16,884 nt of DNA from a bacterium (GTDB taxonomy: Bacteria; AUK180): the NCBI GenBank assembly GCA_021162505.1, contig JAGGYO010000032.1, forward strand, positions 1-16,884, written 5' to 3'. Every line of letters starts with the position of its first letter. The first letter of the stretch is position 1. Positions 1-6,377 of this stretch are shown here, piece by piece. Both the position numbers and the translations under genes were made by a program. A model generated the notes under the pieces. The model was not told the origin of the DNA, ran no database searches, and saw only the letters and a program-made list of their open reading frames with translations.

Positions 1-70
1 ATAATTTATTTTCACTTTTTTTTCAAAAAATATTATTATTTTAATATTTTAAAAACAAGGGTTCATAATT

Positions 71-99
71 TTGATTTTTATGTGAAAAAGAGTTATAAC
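71..99 (+). promoter_or_regulatory. Sigma70-type promoter upstream of the leader ORF and small membrane gene
   Basis: A -35 TTGATT (71-76) and a -10 TATAAC (94-99) are separated by 17 bp. Transcription would start near 106, about 15 nt before the ATG at 121. The same -35 hexamer occurs in two other promoters of this window (7558-7563 minus, 10759-10764 plus). This is pattern matching only; no transcript data are available. Confidence 0.5.
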
Positions 100-120
100 A
101 AAATGTTAGAAGGGGATGGA

Positions 121-192
121 ATGTCAGGGAAAAAATATAACATTTACCCGTTACTAATATATAGAAATATGGTATATGGATGTGATAAATGA
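121..192 (+). CDS. Possible 23-residue leader peptide coupled to the next gene
   Basis: This frame encodes a 23-residue basic and aromatic peptide beginning MSGKKYNIYP. A purine run AAGGGG (110-115) lies 5 nt before the ATG and could be a ribosome binding site. The stop TGA at 190-192 overlaps the ATG (189-191) of the following membrane gene in an ATGA arrangement typical of translational coupling. The peptide sits directly behind a plausible promoter. I recognise no family. It could be a coupling or leader peptide, or simply a chance frame in AT-rich DNA; conservation in relatives would decide. Confidence 0.3.
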   Translation: MSGKKYNIYPLLIYRNMVYGCDK

Positions 193-425
193 ACGATTGG
201 AAAAGAAATAATTCCTTATTCTATTATTTAACGATATTTTCTCCAGGAATTATTTTAATATTAGTCACATTTGTTTTAATGCTTAATCAATCTTCACTAG
301 GATATATTTGTATCTGTTTAGTAGACATAGACATAGCTTTAATTCCGATTTCGCTTATTATCATTATAGCTTTTTATTTTAAATACAAAAATAAAAAAGT
401 AAACCAAAAATGTTTGTATCAATAA
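189..425 (+). CDS. Small two-helix membrane protein of unknown function
   Basis: The 78-residue product has two hydrophobic segments, about residues 14-33 and 44-63, joined by a short loop containing CICLVDID. It ends in a lysine-rich tail (KYKNKKVNQK), which suggests an integral inner-membrane protein with a cytoplasmic C-terminus. The ribosome binding site is weak (GGATG, 7 nt upstream), so translation may depend on coupling to the 23-residue frame that ends over its start codon. It belongs to no family I recognise. It lies about 150 bp upstream of a glycan operon that has its own promoter, so a functional link is not shown. Confidence 0.45.
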   Translation: MNDWKRNNSLFYYLTIFSPGIILILVTFVLMLNQSSLGYICICLVDIDIALIPISLIIIIAFYFKYKNKKVNQKCLYQ

Positions 426-545
426 TTGCTCTAATTATAGATATTTTATACATTTTATTCGTTTATGCCTTATCATGGGTACCAGTTTAAAATCCTATTT
501 TATAAAAAAAGTTACACAAATTTTAATAGTAAAATACAATTTATA

Positions 546-574
546 TTGCAAAAATTTCTTTTTTCTGTTAGAAT
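546..574 (+). promoter_or_regulatory. Promoter of the glycan operon, predicted leaderless
   Basis: A -35-like TTGCAA (546-551) is followed after 17 bp by a -10 TAGAAT (569-574). Only 5 nt (575-579) separate the -10 from the ATG at 580. The start site should therefore fall on or next to the start codon, leaving no room for a Shine-Dalgarno, and none is present. Confidence 0.5.
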
Positions 575-579
575 AAAGA

Positions 580-1677
580 ATGAAAATAGCTATTATTCAT
601 GATTGGTTAATTACTTACAGGGGAGGCGAGCGTGTCTTGGAAGCAATCCTTGAAATATTCCCCAAAGCAGACATATTTACGCTTTTTTCAAAGGGGAAAG
701 AGATCCCGCAAAAGATAAGTAGCAGGGTAAAAGGAACATCATTTTTGCAAAATATGCCCTTTATCTCCAAGGCGTATCGCCATTATTTACCGCTTATGCC
801 CATTGCTATTGAATTGTTTGATCTTTCAAAATATGATCTTGTTATTTCTACATCTCATGCTGTTGCAAAGGGAGTTCTTATACACCCCGGTACTATCCAT
901 TTTTCATATATTCATAGTCCAATGAGATATATTTGGGATAGATATTCCGATTATTTCGGGAATATGCACGGACTCAAAAGATGGATAATGGATTTTATAT
1001 TTAATTATTTACGGATCTGGGATACTGTTTCGGCGAATCGAGTGGATCATTTTATTGCGAACTCAAGTTTTGTAAAGAAAAGAATTCAAAAATATTACAA
1101 TAGGGATTCTGAAATCATATTTCCACCTGTGGATATTGCACCATTTGTTCCTGAGAACATAAAAAAGAAGGATTATTATCTCGTATTATCCGCTTTTACT
1201 CCCTATAAGAAGATCGAACTTGCAATAGAAGCATTCAAAAGAACGGATAAAAAGCTGATAATTGCGGGTTCGGGTTCATTAAGTAAAAAGTATAGGAAAC
1301 TTGCCAGGGACTGTGATAATATAAGCTTTGTTATTTCGCCCAAAGACGAAACAAAAATAAAATTGTATCAGGAAGCTATTGCTTTTATTTTCCCGGGTTT
1401 TGAAGATTTCGGTATGACAATGGTGGAAAGTATTGCGTCGGGAACACCCGTCATAGCATTTGGAAAAGGCGGTGCTCTTGACATTATTAAAGATGGTGTT
1501 AATGGGATATTATTTGAAAAGCAGACCGTAAATTCACTACGGGAAGCTATTAAAAAAAGTGAAAATATGAAATGGGAATATAAAAGGATCACTGAAACAG
1601 CAGGTGGATTTAAAAAAGAAATATTTAGCAATAAGATAAGGAAGATCATATATGAAAAGAGCAATAAATCCATTTGA
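580..1677 (+). CDS. GT4-family glycosyltransferase, WbaZ-like (mannosyltransferase type)
   Basis: This 365-residue GT-B enzyme is expected to transfer a sugar, probably mannose or a related hexose, from a nucleotide donor to a lipid-linked glycan at the cytoplasmic face of the membrane. The N-terminal half has the Rossmann start MKIAIIHDWL, a glycine pair at 15-16 (RGGERVLE) and the segment HFSYIHSPMRYIWDRY (107-122) characteristic of WbaZ-like proteins. The C-terminal half begins near 198 (YYLVLSAFTPYKK) and carries the donor-site EX7E motif, E275 to E283, followed by SGTPVIAFGKGGALD. Length is normal. It heads an operon and overlaps the next gene by 26 bp. No Shine-Dalgarno precedes the ATG, which fits the leaderless promoter. 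Family is confident; the exact sugar and linkage are not. Confidence 0.9.
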   Translation: MKIAIIHDWLITYRGGERVLEAILEIFPKADIFTLFSKGKEIPQKISSRVKGTSFLQNMPFISKAYRHYLPLMPIAIELFDLSKYDLVISTSHAVAKGVLIHPGTIHFSYIHSPMRYIWDRYSDYFGNMHGLKRWIMDFIFNYLRIWDTVSANRVDHFIANSSFVKKRIQKYYNRDSEIIFPPVDIAPFVPENIKKKDYYLVLSAFTPYKKIELAIEAFKRTDKKLIIAGSGSLSKKYRKLARDCDNISFVISPKDETKIKLYQEAIAFIFPGFEDFGMTMVESIASGTPVIAFGKGGALDIIKDGVNGILFEKQTVNSLREAIKKSENMKWEYKRITETAGGFKKEIFSNKIRKIIYEKSNKSI

Positions 1678-2995
1678 TTCGACCTTATTAAAAGTATTAT
1701 TTGAAATAGCCATTTTTTTTGGTATCTCAATTAGCGGGTATTATCTGAGATTTTATTCCAATTTCATAGTTGTTAAATATGGTATTCCGTCTTTATCCCC
1801 TTATATTCTTTTATTCGTGGTTGAGACCTTATTATGGTTGTTTATTTTTCAAGAGATGAAGTTATATAGAAAACATTTTTTTATATCATTGCTTGATGAG
1901 TGGTATTCAGCTTTTATTGCACTAACACTTGGCACATTAATAATTTTTGCATTTACTTTTTTTTATAGAACTTTTACATTTTCCAGAATACTTATTATTC
2001 AGAATCTTTTCCTTGTCTTTATCGGCATAATAATTGAGCGAAGTTTTCTTTACAAGCTTTCGGAAAAACTTTATAGAAAAGGCTACGGTAGCGAACATAC
2101 GGTTATTATCGGCGGCAAATTAGATGAATTATTGGAAAGGCGGGTAAGCCATTTAAAGCGTTTGGGTTACATTGTTGATGAAATTATTGTTGATATAGAA
2201 GGGAGGGACCTTGCAAAATATAATGCAATATTTTGGAATATAGAAGAACTTCCGTTTTCATTATTGAAAAAAATGGTGGAAGAGAATAAGATCAAAAATA
2301 GCGCAAAAATAAATTTATTGGGTAATTTTTTTGCCGAGTTCTCATCGGATTTTGAAAGTTTTAATATCGGTGGTCTCCCGGTCCTTTCCACAAAGCGGAA
2401 AAAATTAAATGGCTTGAATGTACTCTTCAAACGTTTTTTTGATATTCTTTTTTCATTTATTGCAATAGTTCTTCTCCTTATTCCATGGACCATTATAATA
2501 ATAATAGTCAAGATCACTTCTAATGGTCCCATTTTGTATTTACAAGAGAGGATCACAAAGGGTGAGAAGATATTTAAAATCATAAAGTTCAGAACCATGA
2601 AGGTAGATGCGGAGGATTCTACCGGACCAAAATGGGCGGAAAAAAATGATAATAGGAAAACGAAGTTCGGCGGTTTTCTGAGAAAAACATCTTTGGACGA
2701 AACACCTCAATTCATTAATGTATTTTTGGGACATATGTCAATTGTCGGTCCCCGTCCCGAAAGACCTGTATTTGTTGAAAAATTCATGGATGAGATACCC
2801 GGTTATAATTTGAGACATCAGGTAAAAACAGGCATTACCGGCTGGGCACAGATCAATGGCTGGAGAGGGAATACATCCATTAAGGAAAGAACCTTATTCG
2901 ATCTCTTTTATATAAATAATTGGAGCATTCTTTTTGATATAAAAATAATATTGAGAACGGTGTTCGAACTTTTTTTTCAAAAGGAAGCATATTGA
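1652..2995 (+). CDS. Polyprenyl-phosphate hexose-1-phosphate transferase (WbaP/WcaJ-type, initiating)
   Basis: This 447-residue membrane enzyme moves a sugar-1-phosphate from a nucleotide sugar to undecaprenyl phosphate, the first step of a surface polysaccharide. The N-terminal part has about four hydrophobic helices (residues 12-125), then a degenerate Rossmann-like soluble region (148-250) with VIIGG at 151-155. The catalytic bacterial sugar transferase domain starts at FKRFFD (259-264), followed by a membrane helix, KFRTM (312-316), the catalytic pair in SLDETPQ (347-353), GPRPERP (366-372) and KTGITGWAQING (392-403). All hallmarks are intact. The ATG is preceded by AAGGAAG (1638-1644) inside the end of the glycosyltransferase gene, so the two are translationally linked. 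The substrate sugar (glucose, galactose or other) cannot be told from the sequence. Confidence 0.92.
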   Translation: MKRAINPFDSTLLKVLFEIAIFFGISISGYYLRFYSNFIVVKYGIPSLSPYILLFVVETLLWLFIFQEMKLYRKHFFISLLDEWYSAFIALTLGTLIIFAFTFFYRTFTFSRILIIQNLFLVFIGIIIERSFLYKLSEKLYRKGYGSEHTVIIGGKLDELLERRVSHLKRLGYIVDEIIVDIEGRDLAKYNAIFWNIEELPFSLLKKMVEENKIKNSAKINLLGNFFAEFSSDFESFNIGGLPVLSTKRKKLNGLNVLFKRFFDILFSFIAIVLLLIPWTIIIIIVKITSNGPILYLQERITKGEKIFKIIKFRTMKVDAEDSTGPKWAEKNDNRKTKFGGFLRKTSLDETPQFINVFLGHMSIVGPRPERPVFVEKFMDEIPGYNLRHQVKTGITGWAQINGWRGNTSIKERTLFDLFYINNWSILFDIKIILRTVFELFFQKEAY

Positions 2996-2996
2996 A

Positions 2997-3269
2997 ATGA
3001 GAAATAGAAGAAATAAATTTTGGCTTGAACTTTATGATAGGATATATGACTTCGATGAGGAAGGATTTGGTCTAATAGTAAAAAAAATATTATCTAATCC
3101 CAAATCGCATATTGAATGGGAGGAAATAATTTTCAAGGCAGGAGATACATATTTAACTATTTTTAAGGATAAGCAAAAGGCGAAAGAGTTTTATGAACTT
3201 TATATAAAAGAGTTTGGAGAAAATGGAAAATTTTCAAAACAGATTTCTCAAAGAATCAGTTCAATCTGA
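2997..3269 (+). CDS. Small helical protein, TPR-like, unknown function
   Basis: This 90-residue soluble, charged protein starts 1 nt after the sugar transferase stop, with AAGGAAG (2981-2987) as ribosome binding site inside that gene. The sequence looks all-helical: one pair around residues 18-33 and a second, KAGDTYLTIFKDKQKAKEFY, which resembles one tetratricopeptide-type helix hairpin (tyrosine, alanine and phenylalanine spacing). Its last 47 bp overlap the start of the radical SAM gene, so it belongs to the operon by position. No family is recognised and no catalytic motif is visible. A small scaffold or adaptor is possible but inferred only from the fold pattern. Confidence 0.7.
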   Translation: MRNRRNKFWLELYDRIYDFDEEGFGLIVKKILSNPKSHIEWEEIIFKAGDTYLTIFKDKQKAKEFYELYIKEFGENGKFSKQISQRISSI

Positions 3270-4131
3270 TCATTATTTTTCTTGTAATTCATTCTTAAAG
3301 GGGAAATTTGGAGAAAGGATTGGGAAGATCACAATAGATGCAGGATTTACCTGTCCCAACAGAGATGGTAAAAAAGGCTATGGAGGTTGTATCTATTGTG
3401 ATGCTCTTGGAAGCGGTATTGGCAAAAAAATCCCGTTGGAACAGCAGATCGAGGAACAATTATCATATAGAATAAAAAAGTACAAAAAATTTCTGTTGTA
3501 TTTTCAGGCATATACGAATACCTATGATAATGTAGAAGATCTGAACAAAAGGTACGAAATAATAAATAAATATGACGAATTAGTGGGACTGGTGATAGGA
3601 ACAAGGGCGGACTGTATTGATGAAGAGAAATTAGAGCTTATTAATTCATATACGGACAAATATTTTGTACAAATTGAATACGGACTACAAAGCATTAATA
3701 AGGGAACAAGAGATTGGATGAACCGTTTGGAGACCATTGAGGAATTTGAGAATGCCCTTAATATGACTTATGTGTATCCAAATATTTTTCTCGGTGTTCA
3801 TGTAATATTCGGTTTGCCCTATGAGACGAAAAATTATCATATTGAACTTGCTGAATATATCAATTCTTTAAATATTGACGGTATTAAAATACATAATCTT
3901 TACATACCGAAATCAAGCCCTCTTGCAAAAATTTATGAGAAGCAGGGGATAAAACTTATTAAACAGGATGAATTTGTTAAACAGATTTATGAGTTCTTAA
4001 AGATTCTAAATAAAAATATAGTTATAATGAGAATCGGCGGAACAGCCTTACCCAATGAATTATTAGCTCCCCAATGGGCATTAAATAAATTTACCACTTT
4101 CGAAAAACTCAGGAAACTTTATTTGAAATAG
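3223..4131 (+). CDS. Radical SAM protein of the YhcC/YtqA (TIGR01212) family
   Basis: About 302 residues. The N-terminal block KITIDAGFTCPNRDG and GGCIYCDA is diagnostic of the family. It contains a CX11CX2C cluster (C44, C56, C59 from this ATG) that should bind the 4Fe-4S cluster and S-adenosylmethionine. Further family features are the YFQAYTNTY, IGTRADC, QIEYGLQS and HVIFGLPYET segments that line the radical SAM barrel. As I recall, the Bacillus member YtqA (MnmL) acts in tRNA wobble-uridine modification; whether this one does is an inference. The start is uncertain. ATG 3223 has GGAGA only 2 nt upstream, and a TTG at 3214 is in frame; both lie inside the preceding gene. It is the last gene of the glycan operon, an unusual neighbourhood for a tRNA-modification enzyme. 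Confidence 0.88.
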   Translation: MENFQNRFLKESVQSDHYFSCNSFLKGKFGERIGKITIDAGFTCPNRDGKKGYGGCIYCDALGSGIGKKIPLEQQIEEQLSYRIKKYKKFLLYFQAYTNTYDNVEDLNKRYEIINKYDELVGLVIGTRADCIDEEKLELINSYTDKYFVQIEYGLQSINKGTRDWMNRLETIEEFENALNMTYVYPNIFLGVHVIFGLPYETKNYHIELAEYINSLNIDGIKIHNLYIPKSSPLAKIYEKQGIKLIKQDEFVKQIYEFLKILNKNIVIMRIGGTALPNELLAPQWALNKFTTFEKLRKLYLK

Positions 4132-4192
4132 AGAGTGAACGGAGCGATAACAAAGGAATAATGATGGGGGAAAAATATTTTAATGTGAATAA

Positions 4193-5071
4193 TCAAACAA
4201 TTATATCACCTTTGACTTTATATTGAGAAATGTCAATCTCTCTTTTTATACGAATGGTTTTTTCATTGGCAACTGTAACTTGACCTGTTTTCCCCCGCCC
4301 CGCTAATTTTAAATATTTCTTTTGTGTATATATAACTTCTTCGATATCTGATTTCGCTGCTTTTGAATTTATTAATGCTAATGTAGCTCCAAATTTTACG
4401 AGTTCAAAATCAATTTCTCCTTTTTTACCTGCAATACAGATGACATGGCTTCCCGGATAGTCCCGAATATGAAACCACCAATCATTTCCTCCTCCTACAA
4501 ATTTTACCAATTGTTCATTCTCAATATCGTTTCTTCCAACAAAGAAAAGATGTTCATTGTACAAATATACCTTCCCAATCCTTTTCTTTGCTCTTTTAAC
4601 ATCTTGGGGTTTTGCTTTTGCGGGTTCAAATTTTTTCAAAATATCATTTAGAAATTCCATATCATTTGAATCCGACACCTTCTTTTCTATGGCGATAAGC
4701 TTATTAAGATCATCATTTGCTTTCAATGCTCGTTCTTTGGCTATTCTCAGACCTTTTTTTTGTTTCTTTGCTTTTTTGAAATATATATTCATATTGGCTT
4801 CAGCATCGATCTTTTCATTTAATAATATTGTTAATGTTTTACCTGTTTCCCAATCATTACCTTCAAATTCCTTTTGCCCTCTCTTGATCTTATGTAAATT
4901 GTATTTTAATATTTCTCCGTATTTTGTCAATTGTGCAAAATCTTTGAAATTTTCAATATCATTTTGAATATTTCTTATTTTCTTTTTTATTCGTTTTTTT
5001 TTAGCACGAATAAATTTAAGAATTATTTTCTTTTGTTGTAAGAGATCTTTTTCGATATTGTCAGAGCTCAT
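4193..5071 (-). CDS. NFACT-R (DUF814) protein lacking the NFACT-N domain, Rqc2/RqcH-related
   Basis: 292 residues. Residues 1-140 are strongly charged and predicted coiled coil, including YFKKAKKQKKG (97-107), which resembles the segment linking the two halves of NFACT proteins. The C-terminal NFACT-R domain is clear: VGRNDIENEQLV (178-189) and NDWWFHIRDYPGSHV (196-210). Full-length Rqc2/RqcH/FbpA proteins are about 550 residues and begin with an NFACT-N domain and helix-hairpin-helix; here those are absent and no trace is visible upstream, since the FHA gene overlaps the start by 4 bp (ATGA). Family members bind tRNA or the stalled large ribosomal subunit; whether this half-protein does is unknown. 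It is last in a five-gene operon. A full-length paralogue elsewhere in the genome is possible. Confidence 0.85.
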   Translation of the reverse strand: MSSDNIEKDLLQQKKIILKFIRAKKKRIKKKIRNIQNDIENFKDFAQLTKYGEILKYNLHKIKRGQKEFEGNDWETGKTLTILLNEKIDAEANMNIYFKKAKKQKKGLRIAKERALKANDDLNKLIAIEKKVSDSNDMEFLNDILKKFEPAKAKPQDVKRAKKRIGKVYLYNEHLFFVGRNDIENEQLVKFVGGGNDWWFHIRDYPGSHVICIAGKKGEIDFELVKFGATLALINSKAAKSDIEEVIYTQKKYLKLAGRGKTGQVTVANEKTIRIKREIDISQYKVKGDIIV

Positions 5072-5415
5072 TTAATGATGAAAAATTGAAATTTGTGTCC
5101 GCCGAGAATAAAAATATCATTATCTTTTAATATTCTCTTATTAACCCTTACCTTATTTATAAAGGTGCCATTAGTCGATTGAAGGTCTTCAAGGATAAAG
5201 TTATTTCCCGTATCAACTATGTTACAATGGATTCTCGAGATCATGGGATCTTCCACTGTAAATGAGCAGGAAGGTGCTTTCCCGATAATGAATTTTTTCC
5301 TATTGATAAGTGCTTTTTTTTCGCTTTTAAGATCTAATATATACGCTTTGGGGATATAATCTTCATTAAAATTATTGTCGCTATTGATCTTCGTCTTTTC
5401 TTCATCAAAGTCCAT
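5068..5415 (-). CDS. Stand-alone FHA-domain protein
   Basis: The 115 residues are almost entirely a forkhead-associated domain, a phosphothreonine-binding module. The signature runs from KKFIIGKAPSCSF through DPMISRIHCNI to LEDLQSTNGTFINKVRV, with the conserved serine, histidine and STNGT residues. The first 20 or so residues are acidic and probably disordered. The usual GR of the strand 3-4 loop is GK here. The ribosome binding site GTGAGG (5421-5426) is 5 nt from the ATG, and the stop overlaps the NFACT-R start. No Ser/Thr kinase gene lies in this window, so any phosphorylated partner is encoded elsewhere. Close coupling to the NFACT-R gene suggests the two are made in fixed ratio. Confidence 0.92.
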   Translation of the reverse strand: MDFDEEKTKINSDNNFNEDYIPKAYILDLKSEKKALINRKKFIIGKAPSCSFTVEDPMISRIHCNIVDTGNNFILEDLQSTNGTFINKVRVNKRILKDNDIFILGGHKFQFFIIK

Positions 5416-5422
5416 ATATACC

Positions 5423-5845
5423 TCACTTTATAATAAAATATGGGATATTTCCCATTTTTTTTGCAATCTTTATCACGCCCTTTTTCTTTAGACCATTTAA
5501 TATGAAAGAAGCATAACTTCTGCTATAATCGAATTTATTGCATACTTCATTAGTATTATGCGGCTTAGTTAAAAATAACAATAATTTATTATCCCTTTCT
5601 ATACCCTTACTATTTGACCGATTCCTTCTTTTTTTCTTTGCAGCTAATTTCATTAAAACATCTTTAATATCTTCTATAGAATCTTTTGTTTTTTTCAGGT
5701 TATTAAATTCAGTATGAAACTCCTTTAAATCTTCTTCCAATGAATCCAAGCGTTTGTCCAATTGATTTATCCTTGCTAATATTCTGGTCTCACTTTCTTT
5801 TAAGATTTCTTTGAGTTCGTCTAAAGTAAAACCGAATATTGCCAT
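5423..5845 (-). CDS. Coiled-coil plus winged-helix DNA-binding-like protein
   Basis: About 140 residues in two parts. Residues 7-68 form a heptad-patterned coiled coil (LDELKEILKESETRILARIN and onward). After a very basic linker (AAKKKRRNRSNSKG) comes a small winged-helix fold from about 82: LLLFLTKPHNTNEVC, then a recognition-helix-like FDYSRSYASFILNGLKKKG and a wing ending IPYFIIK. This resembles MarR/TrmB-type modules but I cannot assign a family. I chose ATG 5845, 7 nt after the preceding stop; an in-frame TTG at 5869 would overlap the upstream gene and has no better ribosome binding site. It may be a regulator of its own operon or a DNA- or RNA-binding adaptor; both are inference. Confidence 0.75.
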   Translation of the reverse strand: MAIFGFTLDELKEILKESETRILARINQLDKRLDSLEEDLKEFHTEFNNLKKTKDSIEDIKDVLMKLAAKKKRRNRSNSKGIERDNKLLLFLTKPHNTNEVCNKFDYSRSYASFILNGLKKKGVIKIAKKMGNIPYFIIK

Positions 5846-5852
5846 TATTGCT

Positions 5853-6374
5853 TTAGGATGATAGAACAATAATCAAACTTATCATTGAGATAACAAATGA
5901 ACCGACCGATAGATAGAATAATGTATTTTTTTTCTGTCCACCTTGAGAGTTCATTCTATTTTCAAGCTCTTTTACCTTGATTATGGTTTTATTAATGGAG
6001 TTCTTATTCATATTTACTTCCACTTGTAAATTGGCAATGCTGCTTTTAAGATCATCAAGAAGATTGGATTGAAGTTTAAAATTTTCGTCAGAAAGATCCA
6101 CATTATTATTACTATTATTATCTAATTGTTTCCCAATCTTTAAAATATTATTTAATAATCTATCCATTGCAACGGAGAATTCATATCGTGTTAATGATTT
6201 ACTTCCTTGAAATGTCAATTGTCCATTCTTTACGATCCCCTTGAATATTCCTATCTTGCTCATTCTTTGAACGGAACCATAGGCCCAATGATTTTTGGGA
6301 AGATCAGTATAATTAGCACTGAATACCGGAATGAAAATGGCAATAAATAGTAAAACGGTAAAAATCTTTTTCAT
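5853..6374 (-). CDS. Exported SLH-domain protein with coiled coil and C-terminal membrane anchor
   Basis: 173 residues. A cleavable-looking signal peptide (1-19, MKKIFTVLLFIAIFIPVFSA) precedes a single SLH domain (about 22-76: YTDLPKNHWAYGSVQRMSK, then LTRYEFSVAMDRLL). SLH domains bind peptidoglycan-linked cell-wall polymer. Residues 95-143 are predicted coiled coil, followed by the polar linker SQGGQKKN. The last 23 residues form a hydrophobic helix ending at the C-terminus (LFYLSVGSFVISMISLIIVL). The layout suggests a rod tying the wall to a membrane, presumably the inner membrane with the SLH domain outside. OmpM-type SLH proteins of didermic bacteria use a barrel instead. The ribosome binding site TAAGGAG (6381-6387) overlaps the end of the HD-GYP gene. 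Confidence 0.85.
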   Translation of the reverse strand: MKKIFTVLLFIAIFIPVFSANYTDLPKNHWAYGSVQRMSKIGIFKGIVKNGQLTFQGSKSLTRYEFSVAMDRLLNNILKIGKQLDNNSNNNVDLSDENFKLQSNLLDDLKSSIANLQVEVNMNKNSINKTIIKVKELENRMNSQGGQKKNTLFYLSVGSFVISMISLIIVLSS

Positions 6375-6377
6375 AAA

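Noticed and set aside
4161..4226. A 21-codon plus-strand frame starting ATGATG after a purine-rich AAAGGA, running into the 3' end of the NFACT-R gene
   Set aside because: Half of it is antisense to the well-conserved end of NFACT-R, the peptide has no recognisable character, and such frames are expected by chance.
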